This document shows, one piece after another, positions 1 to 7,240 of a stretch of 19,958 nt of DNA. The stretch spans positions 1 through 19,958 of the forward strand of contig CANGXK010000008.1 of NCBI GenBank assembly GCA_947457715.1, given 5' to 3'. Under the pieces are notes generated by a model. That model worked only from the letters and a program-made list of their open reading frames with translations, searched no databases and was not told the origin of the DNA. Each line of letters opens with the position of its first letter. The stretch's first letter is position 1. Both the position numbers and the translations under genes were made by a program. This DNA comes from Gemmatimonadota bacterium. GTDB taxonomy: Bacteria > Gemmatimonadota > Gemmatimonadetes > Gemmatimonadales > Gemmatimonadaceae.

Positions 1-238
1 TATCCGACTCCTCGACCCGGACAAAGCCTTCGATGCTCGACCCATCGAACATGATGTCGCCGTGCAGCGCCTTCCGGAACTGCGACGACGGGATCTCGAC
101 GTTCTTGATGACGCCCAGAATATCCGTGAACTGCAGTCGCAGAAAGCGCACCTGATGCGCCTCCGCCAACTCGAAAATGTCGGTGGCAGTGGCGCCCGTC
201 AGGGAGGGGGGAACGAGAGAACGACTCTGAATCGACAC
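1..238 (-). CDS. glnA: Glutamine synthetase type I, N-terminal part (runs off the window)
   Basis: Only the first ~79 codons are present; the gene continues beyond base 1. Read on the minus strand it gives [20 protein letters not shown] followed by [20 protein letters not shown]. These are the beta-grasp start and the hallmark FDGSSIEGF segment of GlnA, which makes glutamine from glutamate, ammonia and ATP in the cytoplasm. The start is uncertain. A GTG at 238-236 is the nearest standard start in frame, but it lacks a clear Shine-Dalgarno and adds a non-conserved leader ([20 protein letters not shown]) before the conserved region. A TACAAT hexamer on the minus strand at 279-274 is a plausible -10 box. 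The gene is divergent from the zinc-ribbon gene. Family assignment is firm; the start is not. Confidence 0.9.
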   Translation of the reverse strand, partial: MSIQSRSLVPPSLTGATATDIFELAEAHQVRFLRLQFTDILGVIKNVEIPSSQFRKALHGDIMFDGSSIEGFVRVEESD

Positions 239-295
239 GATTCGGCACGAAAAGAGGAATACACGCGTGCTGTATTGTAGTATTTTTCCCAGCTC
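239..295. promoter_or_regulatory. Divergent intergenic region between glnA and the zinc-ribbon gene
   Basis: This short AT-richer spacer carries overlapping -10-like hexamers in both directions: TACAAT on the minus strand (279-274) for glnA, and TATTGT (273-278) or TAGTAT (278-283) on the plus strand. Neither has a convincing -35 at 16-18 bases. If TAGTAT is used, transcription would begin only a few bases before the ATG at 296, leaving almost no leader. Inference from motif matching only. Confidence 0.35.
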
Positions 296-1087
296 ATGAC
301 TTCATCAAATTCTTCCCGGGGCGCTGCCCCTTCCGCCGGCGCCGGTTTCTGCGCGGCTTGTGGCGCGGCACTCTCTGCCGGCGCCCGCTTCTGTCATCGC
401 TGTGGAACGCCGTTCGGTCAGGGAGCGCCCGTGACGCGCACACCACCCGCCTCAGGCGGCGTCGCGTCGGTCCTCCCATGGGGCGTCGCCTTCGTGGCCT
501 TGCTGGCGCTCGTCGCCATGGTTGCCGGAAAGAACTTCGGCGCCGCCAAGGGGTCGGGAATCGACGGATCAGCGAATTCACTGCCAACGCAGGCCGTCGA
601 CGGCGTTGCCGCCGGAAGCGCCCCCTTCGCGCAGGGCAACGGTGGTGGCGCGGCACCGAATATCGCCAACCTCTCGCCGAGTGAGCGGGCCAACCGGCTG
701 TACACCCGGATTATGGAGTACGCTGAAGGCGGCAAGGTCGACTCCGTCGCCTTCTTCGCCCCGATGGCGATGGCCTCGCACGAAATGCTCGAAGGACCGA
801 CCACCGATGAGCGCTACCATTTCGGCCGGATCGCCGAGGTCACCAATGCCCCCGATGTGGCCAAGGCGCAGGCCGACACGATCCTCAAGGAATTGCCGAA
901 CAACCTGCTTGGCCTCCTCCTCGCCGCACGTGCCGCCCGTATGACGGGGGACAACGCCGGCGCCAAGACGTTCGATCAGCGCCTCCTCAAGGCGCTCGAA
1001 CCGGAACTGGCCACTCGCCTGCCCGACTACGAGATGCACCGCGCCGAGATCGACCGGGCGGCCGCTGACGCACGCCGCCCGAAGTGA
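296..1087 (+). CDS. Zinc-ribbon, single-pass membrane protein of unknown function
   Basis: 263 residues. The N-terminus has paired knuckles FCAACGAAL (~18-26) and FCHRCGTPF (~32-40), a CxxC-x10-CxxC zinc-ribbon of the kind found on many bacterial membrane proteins. A Thr/Pro/Gly linker leads to one hydrophobic helix at about 60-78 ([19 protein letters not shown]). A low-complexity stretch rich in Gly, Ala and Ser follows to ~118, then an Ala-rich, largely helical C-terminal domain (~125-263) that looks TPR-like but has no motif I can name. Topology is inferred: zinc ribbon in the cytoplasm, helical domain outside. There is no good Shine-Dalgarno before the ATG. The gene stands alone, with a hairpin after the stop. 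I do not recognise a specific function. Confidence 0.85.
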   Translation: MTSSNSSRGAAPSAGAGFCAACGAALSAGARFCHRCGTPFGQGAPVTRTPPASGGVASVLPWGVAFVALLALVAMVAGKNFGAAKGSGIDGSANSLPTQAVDGVAAGSAPFAQGNGGGAAPNIANLSPSERANRLYTRIMEYAEGGKVDSVAFFAPMAMASHEMLEGPTTDERYHFGRIAEVTNAPDVAKAQADTILKELPNNLLGLLLAARAARMTGDNAGAKTFDQRLLKALEPELATRLPDYEMHRAEIDRAAADARRPK

Positions 1088-1093
1088 GTGAAG

Positions 1094-1125
1094 GGCGCCT
1101 GCCACGCTCCACATTGGCAGACGCC
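1094..1125 (+). terminator. Hairpin just after the zinc-ribbon gene
   Basis: GGCGCCTGCCA (1094-1104) pairs with TGGCAGACGCC (1115-1125) across a 10-base loop, giving 11 paired positions with one C/A mismatch. It starts six bases past the stop codon, as expected of a terminator, but no T-run follows, so it could instead be a 3' stabilising structure. Confidence 0.45.
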
Positions 1126-1131
1126 TCCTGA

Positions 1132-1160
1132 TTGCCGTGGTGCAGAATTCGTAGTACGCT
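1132..1160 (+). promoter_or_regulatory. Candidate promoter upstream of the kinase/HD-GYP operon
   Basis: TTGCCG (1132-1137) and TACGCT (1155-1160) are separated by exactly 17 bases, matching the sigma-70 consensus at four and three positions. It lies downstream of the hairpin ending at 1125 and about 260 bases before the kinase start, so it would make a long leader covering the degenerate stretch. Motif evidence only. Confidence 0.3.
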
Positions 1161-1277
1161 AAAAGTCCACCGCCATCGACGGTCGGTGGCGCCTCGCTGG
1201 AGCATACGACGCGGTATGCCGGCGGTGACGATTCTGTGCGTATCACCCGACCGCTCGAGGTCGAGTTCGCGGACTGA
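1155..1277 (+). pseudogene. Possible decayed coding stretch before the kinase
   Basis: In the frame ending with TGA at 1275-1277 the sequence reads KSPPPSTVGGASLEHTT, then RYAGGDDSVRITRPLEVEFAD. This has protein-like composition and normal codon choice for the window, but no ATG, GTG or TTG start after the preceding stop (TAG 1152-1154) that would give a sensible gene. The 330-base interval 1088-1417 is unusually long for this compact region. I read it as a remnant, perhaps of an N-terminal sensory domain lost from the following kinase. That link is speculative and no family is recognisable. Confidence 0.25.
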
Positions 1278-1280
1278 TCC

Positions 1281-1421
1281 GTGAGGGCGGTCGATGTCGT
1301 GACGGATTCTCCGACCTACCGCGGACTGGCCGACATTCTGTCGCAGAACCTGCGCGCCGACGGGTTCGCCATGTCCACCGTCAACGCGACGGCAGTGAAT
1401 GCCCGGCCGCCGTCACCATGA
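1281..1421 (+). CDS. Small ORF overlapping the kinase start (46 codons)
   Basis: From GTG at 1281 (or GTG at 1299, with GAGGG about 12 bases upstream) the frame encodes VRAVDVVTDSPTYRGLADIL, then SQNLRADGFAMSTVNATAV and a short tail. It ends in TGA at 1419-1421, inside an ATGA overlap with the kinase start at 1418. The first 35 residues faintly resemble the beginning of a receiver domain (a VxDSPxxRxxLxxxLxxxGF pattern), but the usual acidic pair is incomplete. It may be a coupled leader peptide, or the truncated end of a decayed receiver. The in-frame stop at 1275 separates it from the stretch upstream. Low confidence that it is a functional gene. Confidence 0.3.
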   Translation: MRAVDVVTDSPTYRGLADILSQNLRADGFAMSTVNATAVNARPPSP

Positions 1422-2200
1422 GCCCACTCACCGGACACGGCGGAGAGCCGCTCGGACAGGTGGTCAACGTGCGCACCGTAAGCCAGGATCAGCGCCTCGA
1501 GGAGCAACTCCGGCACACGGAGAAGATGGTCGCCCTCGGCGAGCTCGTGGCCGGCGTCGCCCACGAGATCAACAATCCGCTCACCGGCATCTCGGCCTTC
1601 GCCCAGCTCCTGCTCGAAGGGGACCTCAGCGACGACCAGCGCGAGTCGGTGCAGCTCATCAAGCAGGAAAGCGATCGCGCGAAGACGGTCATCAAGGACT
1701 TGCTCCTCTTTGCCCGGAAAGCCGAGTGCGGCACCGGCCCGGTCGACATCAACGAAATCATCGAGCAAACGGTGCGCCTCCGCGCCTACCCCCTGCGGAA
1801 TGCCGGTGTGCAGGTCGAACTCCAACTGGATCCGACCAGGCCACAGGTCCGCGGCAACTCGCAGAACCTTCAGCAGGTGTTGTTCAACGTGATCGGCAAC
1901 GCGGAACACGCCATGCTCGATTGCGCCGAGCGCCGGCTGATCGTGCGCACGGAGCGCGACGGCGGCCACATCGTCATTTCCGCCAGCGACACCGGGGTCG
2001 GCATGACAGGCGATGTGCGCAAGCGCGTCTTCGAACCGTTCTGCTCCACCGAGGCGGCTGGCGTCGGCACGGGGCTCAGCCTCAGCGTCAGCTACGGTAT
2101 CGTTCACGCACTCGGCGGAACGATCGGCGTCGAGTCCGAGCCCGGTGTGGGGTCGACCGTCACCATCATCTTGCCTGCGGCGCCATCCGACCGACCATGA
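1418..2200 (+). CDS. Sensor histidine kinase without an obvious sensory domain
   Basis: 260 residues holding only the transmitter core. The HisKA dimerisation helix carries the H-box GVAHEINNPL with phospho-accepting His49. The ATPase domain has the N-box VLFNVIGNAEHAM (~154-166), G1 box DTGVGM (191-196) and G2 box GVGTGLSLS (215-223). There is no membrane segment, PAS or GAF; the first ~25 residues are a short unmatched leader. It therefore looks like a cytoplasmic kinase that relies on a partner for input, or one that has lost its sensor. The start ATG overlaps the small ORF upstream and its own stop overlaps the next gene, both by ATGA, so co-translation is expected. The downstream receiver/HD-GYP protein is its probable phosphorylation target. 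Confidence 0.85.
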   Translation: MSPLTGHGGEPLGQVVNVRTVSQDQRLEEQLRHTEKMVALGELVAGVAHEINNPLTGISAFAQLLLEGDLSDDQRESVQLIKQESDRAKTVIKDLLLFARKAECGTGPVDINEIIEQTVRLRAYPLRNAGVQVELQLDPTRPQVRGNSQNLQQVLFNVIGNAEHAMLDCAERRLIVRTERDGGHIVISASDTGVGMTGDVRKRVFEPFCSTEAAGVGTGLSLSVSYGIVHALGGTIGVESEPGVGSTVTIILPAAPSDRP

Positions 2201-3309
2201 CCAGTCTTCCTGCGCACGATCCGATCTTGGCGATCGAAGCCGCCGGCGCGGCCCTCGCCCAGGATACGATCCGCCGCATCCTGATCGTTGATGACGAATC
2301 TACAATCCGCCTCGCACTGAGCCGCTTTCTGCGCACGCGCGGCTTCGAGGTCGAAGTCGCCGGGTCAGGGGTCGCTGCCCTCGAATGGTTGGCCCGCGAT
2401 CGCTTTGCGCTGATGCTGTGCGATCTCCGGATGCCCGGGATCAGCGGACTGGACCTCGTGCCGCGCGCCCTCGCGCTCGATGCCGATCTTGGCATCATCA
2501 TCCTGACCGCCATCAACGACGCCACCAGCGCCACCGAGGCGCTCTCCAGCGGCGCCTTCGATTATCTGACCAAACCGGTCGAACTCCCCGATCTACAGGC
2601 GGCCGTCGAACGGGCCATGATGCGCCGGGTGCGCAGCGTGGAGCGTCGCGCCGTCGATCGTCTCATTCGCGAGGAAGTGGCAGCCCGCACCGCGCAACTG
2701 GAGCGCGAGAAAGGTGCGCTCCGGGAAATGACTGTCCGCGTAGCCGAGACGCTGATCAACGCCATGGAAGCAAAGGACCTCTACCTCCGCGGGCACTCCC
2801 GTCGGGTGGCCGACATCGCGGCCGCCATCGCCCTGCACCTCGAGCTCGAGACCTCGACGGTCGAGTGCATCCACACCGCGGGCCGCCTGCACGACGTGGG
2901 CAAGATCGGCATCCGCGAGGCGGTGCTGAACAAACCGGGCCCGCTCACTCAGGAGGAATTCGCCCATGTCAAGGATCATGTGCGAATCGGCCTCGAGATT
3001 CTCTCGCCACTGCAGCATCTGGGCGATGCCCTCCTCTACATCCGCGATCACCACGAGCACTGGGATGGCGCCGGGTACCCGTTCGGACGCCGGGGCGAGG
3101 ACATCACGATCGGCGGGCGGATTCTTACCGCGGCCGATGCCTTTGATGCGTTGACCTCCCATCGGGCCTATCGCGCACCGATGACGGCCGCGACGACGCT
3201 CGATTATCTGCGCTCCCAGGCCGGTCGCCTGATCGAGCCGAGGATCTACGAGGCGCTCAGTGCGGTCGTGCGCGGTGGCACCGTCAGCGGAATTCCGCGC
3301 GTGAACTGA
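2197..3309 (+). CDS. Response regulator: receiver plus HD-GYP (c-di-GMP phosphodiesterase)
   Basis: 370 residues starting at the ATG of an ATGA overlap with the kinase; reading further upstream in this frame gives only Arg-rich nonsense. The receiver (~26-140) has acidic Asp32/Asp33, phospho-acceptor Asp76, Thr104 and Lys126. A helical linker with coiled-coil character (~145-185) leads to an HD-GYP domain (~185-355). That domain has His200, HD at 232-233 (RLHDVGKIGI), DH at 260-261, HH at 285-286 and DGAGYP (290-295). All residues normally needed for the metal site and for c-di-GMP hydrolysis are visible, so an active c-di-GMP phosphodiesterase controlled by phosphorylation is the expected role, probably affecting surface or biofilm behaviour. 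Confidence 0.92.
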   Translation: MTSLPAHDPILAIEAAGAALAQDTIRRILIVDDESTIRLALSRFLRTRGFEVEVAGSGVAALEWLARDRFALMLCDLRMPGISGLDLVPRALALDADLGIIILTAINDATSATEALSSGAFDYLTKPVELPDLQAAVERAMMRRVRSVERRAVDRLIREEVAARTAQLEREKGALREMTVRVAETLINAMEAKDLYLRGHSRRVADIAAAIALHLELETSTVECIHTAGRLHDVGKIGIREAVLNKPGPLTQEEFAHVKDHVRIGLEILSPLQHLGDALLYIRDHHEHWDGAGYPFGRRGEDITIGGRILTAADAFDALTSHRAYRAPMTAATTLDYLRSQAGRLIEPRIYEALSAVVRGGTVSGIPRVN

Positions 3310-3339
3310 CGGGATCTGGCCCTGGAGGGCGCTCAGCGC

Positions 3340-3440
3340 TTGACTCCCACGCTTTTTGTATGTACTTGGTCGTGCTGTTCAGCAGCACACGAAGTCGTAG
3401 GTATCGCGAGCCGTGTCGCAGCCGCCGGTGTTGGCACCGG
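3340..3440 (+). promoter_or_regulatory. Structured leader region of the H1-like gene
   Basis: The 174-base gap before the H1-like gene holds TTGACT at 3340-3345, a good -35, followed 17 bases later only by a poor -10 (TACTTG). Two hairpins follow: GTGCTG/CAGCAC (3372-3388, 5-base loop, extendable with a bulge) and CCGGTG/CACCGG (3425-3440, 4-base loop). A very strong Shine-Dalgarno (GAGGAGAGGAGG, 3469-3480) then precedes the ATG at 3484. A transcript from this point would carry a folded leader of about 110 bases. I cannot match it to a known riboswitch class. Confidence 0.35.
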
Positions 3441-3483
3441 GGTCAGTGACCGTGCTCGAACTTTTCCGAGGAGAGGAGGCGTC

Positions 3484-4416
3484 ATGCCGCGTGGCGACGA
3501 GATTGGGAAGCTCCATCTGATGGATGACGACATGGATGATGTGGGCTACGGCCGCTCGTCGTACGACGAAGAGGACGAGGATGGCTACGGCCTCCCCTCC
3601 GAAAGCGGAGACTCCCTCTGGGATAGTGCCGACGACGAAGACGAAGACGACGACGATGAGGAGGAGGAAGGCGACAGCTTCGAAGACGAGCTGATCGACG
3701 ACGAGGACGACGAGGACGACATCTTCAGTCGCCCGGTCCGTCGTGGTCCCGGTCGTCCGCCCAAGAATCCGGGCGCGCCGAAGGCGGCTCCCAAGTCGAA
3801 GGCCCCGAAGGCGGAGCCCAAGGTGGAAGCGCCCGAGGTCGGCGAGGAGATCGACGACCTGGAGGAACTGCTGGACGACGAGGCTGAACCAACCGCCGAA
3901 GTCCCCGCACCGGCGCCAGCCAAAGCACCGAAAGCCCCCAAGGTGCCGAAAGCCCCCAAGGTGCCAGCAGCACCGAAGGCGGCAGCAGCGGCGGTGCCAA
4001 CGGTGTACCTTGCCGCCGAGGCGCCCGCCAAGAAGGCACCCGCCAAGAAGGCACCCGCCAAGGCACCTTCAAAGGCGCCCGCCAAAGCACCTTCAAAGGC
4101 GCCCGCCAAGGCACCCGCGAAGAAGGCACCCGCCAAGAAGGCACCCGCCAAGAAGGCACCCGCCAAGAAGGCGCCCGCCAAGGCCGCCAAGACGGGCATA
4201 GCGAAGAAGGCTGTCGCGAAGAAGGCCGTGAAGAAGGCACCCGCGAAGGCGGCCAAGAAGGCGCCCGCCAAGAAGGCGCCCGCCAAGAAGGCGCCCGCCA
4301 AGCCGGTGAAAAAAGCCCCTGTGAAGGCCGCTCCCAAAAGAGCGGCCGGGAAATCGCCGGCCAAGGTGGTCAAGAAAGCCGGGAAACCCGCCAAGAAGGG
4401 CGCGAAGCGCCGGTGA
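3484..4416 (+). CDS. Acidic / AT-hook / histone H1-like nucleoid protein
   Basis: 310 residues. The start is the ATG at 3484, chosen for its strong Shine-Dalgarno (GGAGAGGAGG); upstream in-frame sequence is not protein-like. Segments: an acidic block (~29-79) of runs of Asp and Glu; an AT-hook-like motif RRGPGRPPK (86-94); a second acidic patch (~116-139); and a long Lys/Ala/Pro tail (~144-310) of APAKK and APSKAPAK repeats ending AKKGAKRR. Such tails occur in histone H1 and in bacterial H1-like DNA-binding proteins, and AT-hooks bind the minor groove, so a nucleoid or DNA-compaction role is likely. The heavy acidic N-terminus is unusual and could mask or tune DNA binding. The stop overlaps the next kinase start (TGATG), implying co-expression with a two-component system. 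Confidence 0.8.
   Translation: MPRGDEIGKLHLMDDDMDDVGYGRSSYDEEDEDGYGLPSESGDSLWDSADDEDEDDDDEEEEGDSFEDELIDDEDDEDDIFSRPVRRGPGRPPKNPGAPKAAPKSKAPKAEPKVEAPEVGEEIDDLEELLDDEAEPTAEVPAPAPAKAPKAPKVPKAPKVPAAPKAAAAAVPTVYLAAEAPAKKAPAKKAPAKAPSKAPAKAPSKAPAKAPAKKAPAKKAPAKKAPAKKAPAKAAKTGIAKKAVAKKAVKKAPAKAAKKAPAKKAPAKKAPAKPVKKAPVKAAPKRAAGKSPAKVVKKAGKPAKKGAKRR
4021..4310 (+). repeat. Tandem 15-base coding repeats (APAKK units)
   Basis: Within the H1-like gene the unit gcacccgccaagaag and its g/a variants recur many times, with a block of larger units coding APSKAPAK inserted near 4060-4110. Near-identical synonymous copies point to recent expansion by slippage or recombination, so the copy number probably varies among strains. 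Confidence 0.85.
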
Positions 4417-5930
4417 TGCCGCCCGTTGAGCAGCCGCCCTTCGTACGGCGGCTGCTCGACGCGCTGCCGTTCACCGTCTGGGCCGTCGATCTCGACGGGC
4501 GCATCACGGCGGCGAACAGCGCCTGGTCGAATTTCGCGACGGACAACGGTGCGCCCGGCATCGCCACGGAATTGGCGATCCTCGGGCGTTCCGTGTTCGA
4601 GAGCGTCGCTGATGAGGCCTCGCGCGTGCAGATCGAACGCGCCATGGCGCTCCTCCGTGAGCGCCGGGTCCCGGTCGTCCGATGGGAGTTCCCTTGCAGC
4701 TCACCTACGGAGGAACGCGTGTTCCTCATGCAGGTCACCGCGATCGACGACGGCCGGCACATTTCCGGTTTCGTTTTCTCCACGGTCGACATCACACCAA
4801 GCCACCGCTCGCGCGAAGCGCTGATCAACACCGGCATTGCGCTCGCCGAGGCAATCTCGCTCGACCGGGTCTACGAGGAGGTTGCGCACCAACTCCTGCG
4901 TGCCGTGCCATCCACCGGATTCGTCATCGCCCTCGCCGATGACGACACGGCCGAGTTCCGCATCACCCACCGGCAGGGGTACGAGGCCCATACCAGTCGC
5001 CAGCTTGAAGTCCGCCTGCTGCGCACCTGGCTCGATGCCCTCGCCACCGGTGAGGTGGCCCGAAAGTCCACCAACGTCGGGCTCGAAATCACCGCCCCCC
5101 TCATCACCACCGAAGGCGTCCTCGGCGCGATCACGCTCTACGCCGAACCGATCGAGTCCGATCAAGCGCTCGAAGAAGCGGAGCGCGTGCTGGCCGTCAT
5201 CGCGGCGCAGACCGCCGTCGCCATCGAGCGTGCGTGGCTGGTGCGGCGCGTCGAGTCCAAGCGGCGGCTCGAAGCGATCGGAGAAGTGGCCGCCGGCGTC
5301 GCTCATGAGCTGCGCAATCCGCTCTTCGGTATCTCGTCTGCCGCCCAACTGCTGCAGTTTCGCGCCAAGGAAGACCCGGTCGTCGTCAAGAACGTCGGCC
5401 GTATCCTCCGCGAGGTCGAACGGCTCAACCGCATGGTCACCTCGCTCCTCGAGTTCGGCCGGCCGAACGCCGCGCACCTCGTGCCCGCCGATCCGGATGC
5501 GGTCTGGGATGACATTCTTGAGGGTGAGCGCGCCCGGCTCGACGCCCGCCAACTCACCATCCGCCGGCTGCGCCCCGAGCATCCCGTGCGCAGCCTGATC
5601 GACCTTGAACAACTTGGTCAAGTCTGCCGCAACATCCTCGTGAATGCGTGCGATGCCGCACCGGAAAATTCGGAACTGACCCTGGTTTCACAGGTATCGC
5701 CAGTGGGTGGATGGCGCTGCCGACTGTCGAACGGCGGACCCGCCATTCCGCCCGAGGTGCTGCCGCATGTCTTCGAGTTCTTCTACTCGACCAAAGCAGG
5801 AGGCACCGGTATCGGGCTGGCACTTTGCCAGCGCATTATGGATGAACACGGCGGGTCCATCAGCATCGACAGCATCCCCGAAGCCGGAACCACCATCACG
5901 CTTACGCTCCCTCCCACGGCAGCAACGTGA
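4416..5930 (+). CDS. PAS-GAF sensor histidine kinase (NtrB-like)
   Basis: 504 residues from the ATG at 4416; a GTG immediately before it (4413) is an equal alternative, and both overlap the preceding stop. Domains: PAS (~9-127, beginning LLDALPFTVWAVDLDGRI), GAF (~138-275), HisKA with H-box GVAHELRNPLFGIS (His297), and HATPase with N-box NILVNACDAA (~406-415) and G2 box GGTGIGL (462-468). The G1 box reads SNGGPAIPPE instead of the usual DxGxGI, a variant of the residues that contact adenine; the rest of the fold looks intact. There is no membrane segment, so it senses a cytoplasmic signal or ligand. Its stop overlaps the NtrC-type regulator by GTGA, making that the clear cognate partner. Confidence 0.9.
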   Translation: MPPVEQPPFVRRLLDALPFTVWAVDLDGRITAANSAWSNFATDNGAPGIATELAILGRSVFESVADEASRVQIERAMALLRERRVPVVRWEFPCSSPTEERVFLMQVTAIDDGRHISGFVFSTVDITPSHRSREALINTGIALAEAISLDRVYEEVAHQLLRAVPSTGFVIALADDDTAEFRITHRQGYEAHTSRQLEVRLLRTWLDALATGEVARKSTNVGLEITAPLITTEGVLGAITLYAEPIESDQALEEAERVLAVIAAQTAVAIERAWLVRRVESKRRLEAIGEVAAGVAHELRNPLFGISSAAQLLQFRAKEDPVVVKNVGRILREVERLNRMVTSLLEFGRPNAAHLVPADPDAVWDDILEGERARLDARQLTIRRLRPEHPVRSLIDLEQLGQVCRNILVNACDAAPENSELTLVSQVSPVGGWRCRLSNGGPAIPPEVLPHVFEFFYSTKAGGTGIGLALCQRIMDEHGGSISIDSIPEAGTTITLTLPPTAAT

Positions 5931-7240
5931 CGTTGTCACTGCTCGTTATCGATGACGACGAGACGGTCCGGGCGACGCTTGTCGAGTTCTTCGAAACGTT
6001 CGGCTTCACGGCCCGCAGTGCCGCGACGGCCACCGAAGGCCGGCGGCTCGCCGCCGTGCATGCCCCGGATGTCGTGCTGCTCGATCTCCGCCTTCCCGAT
6101 GCCGATGGCATTCTGGCCCTTGAGGCCCTGCGAGCCGACGATCCGGATCTCGCCGTCATCGTGCTCACCGGCTACGCCGATGTCCGCACCGCCGTGCAGG
6201 CTATGCAGCACGGTGCCGCCGATCTGCTCGAGAAGCCGGTCGACCTCGAACTGCTGGCCGCCGCCGTCACTCGGGCCGCGGAGCGCGGCCGGTTGCGTCA
6301 GGAAGTCGCGGTCTTGCGCGCCCAGGGTCGACCGGACTCCCCCGTCATGGCCCCGACGGTCTCCGATCTGATCGATCTGGCAGCTCGCAATCCTGACGCG
6401 CCGATCCTGCTGCAGGGCGAGACGGGCACCGGCAAGGGTTTCATTGCCCGTCAGATTCACGATCGGTCGGCCAGAAACCAGTCACCCTTTGTCGAGATCA
6501 ACTGTGCGTCCCTCTCGACAACGTTTTTTGAAAGCGAACTATTCGGCCATGAGCGGGGGGCCTTCACCGATGCCCGACAAGCGAAGCGTGGCCTCCTCGA
6601 AGTTGCCGGCGAAGGCACGGTCTTTCTCGACGAAATCGCTGAACTGAGTCCCGAAGTGCAGCCGCGGCTGCTCAAGGTGCTGGAAGAGCGGACCTTCCGC
6701 CGTTTGGGCGGCGTCACGACGCTCCGCTCATCGGCCCGTGTGGTCGTCGCCACCCATCAGTCGCTCGCCGACGCGGTCGCCGAACGGCGCTTCCGGGCCG
6801 ACCTGTACTACCGGTTGCAGGTCCTCACGATCACGCTCCCGCCGTTGCGCGAGAGACAGGACGAAATCCTGACCATGGCCATGGCCATGTTGCCGAAGGG
6901 TAGTTCGCTCACAAACGATGCGAAGGATGCGCTCGCCCGCTACCGCTGGCCCGGCAACATCCGTGAACTCAAGAACACGGTCTGGCGCGCGGCCATCATC
7001 GCCGAGGGACGTCCGATTGAGCCGGTGCACCTCGGGATGCCACCAAACGTTGCCGCGACAGTCACGACGAACGTCGCGACGGCGACTACCCCCCGTACCC
7101 TGGAACAGGCCGAGCGTGAAGTCATTCGCGACGCCTTGACCGCCAGTGGCGGGAACCGTACGCACGCCGCTCGCATCCTCGGTATTGCCCGCTCCACCTT
7201 GCTCGAGAAGCTCAAACGCTATCCCGCCGACCTCGCCTGA
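5927..7240 (+). CDS. NtrC-family sigma-54-dependent response regulator
   Basis: 437 residues, GTG start inside a GTGA overlap with the kinase. The receiver (~4-118) has Asp9/Asp10, phospho-acceptor Asp53, Thr81 and Lys103. The AAA+ domain has Walker A GETGTGKG (164-171), the sigma-54 contact loop GAFTDA (211-216), Walker B TVFLDE (231-236) and the sensor-II region WPGNIRELKN (341-350). A Fis-type helix-turn-helix follows near the C-terminus (~395-431: GGNRTHAARILGIARSTLLEKL, in two pieces). All elements needed to open sigma-54 promoters are present. The linker between receiver and AAA+ is short, and the AAA+ N-terminal strand is compact compared with NtrC. Targets are unknown, and I saw no convincing -24/-12 promoter in the window. 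Confidence 0.95.
   Translation: MTLSLLVIDDDETVRATLVEFFETFGFTARSAATATEGRRLAAVHAPDVVLLDLRLPDADGILALEALRADDPDLAVIVLTGYADVRTAVQAMQHGAADLLEKPVDLELLAAAVTRAAERGRLRQEVAVLRAQGRPDSPVMAPTVSDLIDLAARNPDAPILLQGETGTGKGFIARQIHDRSARNQSPFVEINCASLSTTFFESELFGHERGAFTDARQAKRGLLEVAGEGTVFLDEIAELSPEVQPRLLKVLEERTFRRLGGVTTLRSSARVVVATHQSLADAVAERRFRADLYYRLQVLTITLPPLRERQDEILTMAMAMLPKGSSLTNDAKDALARYRWPGNIRELKNTVWRAAIIAEGRPIEPVHLGMPPNVAATVTTNVATATTPRTLEQAEREVIRDALTASGGNRTHAARILGIARSTLLEKLKRYPADLA

Noticed and set aside
1399..2196. Upstream extension of the receiver/HD-GYP frame across the kinase gene
   Set aside because: The extension translates to Arg/Pro/His-rich nonsense while the overlapping frame encodes a kinase with all its boxes; the ATGA start at 2197 fits better.
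4021..4310. Possible CRISPR-like or satellite repeat array
   Set aside because: Units are contiguous 15-base coding repeats in frame with the H1-like protein, with no spacers.
3585..4394. Minus-strand frame rich in Ala, Gly, Phe and Ser opposite the H1-like gene
   Set aside because: It is the mirror of the Lys/Ala/Pro and Asp/Glu codons of the plus-strand gene, which has the strong ribosome site.
5927..7240. Assigning the two-component pair as the nitrogen regulators NtrB/NtrC because glnA is in the window
   Set aside because: glnA is more than 4 kb away and divergent; NtrC-type domain order is shared by many regulators with other roles.
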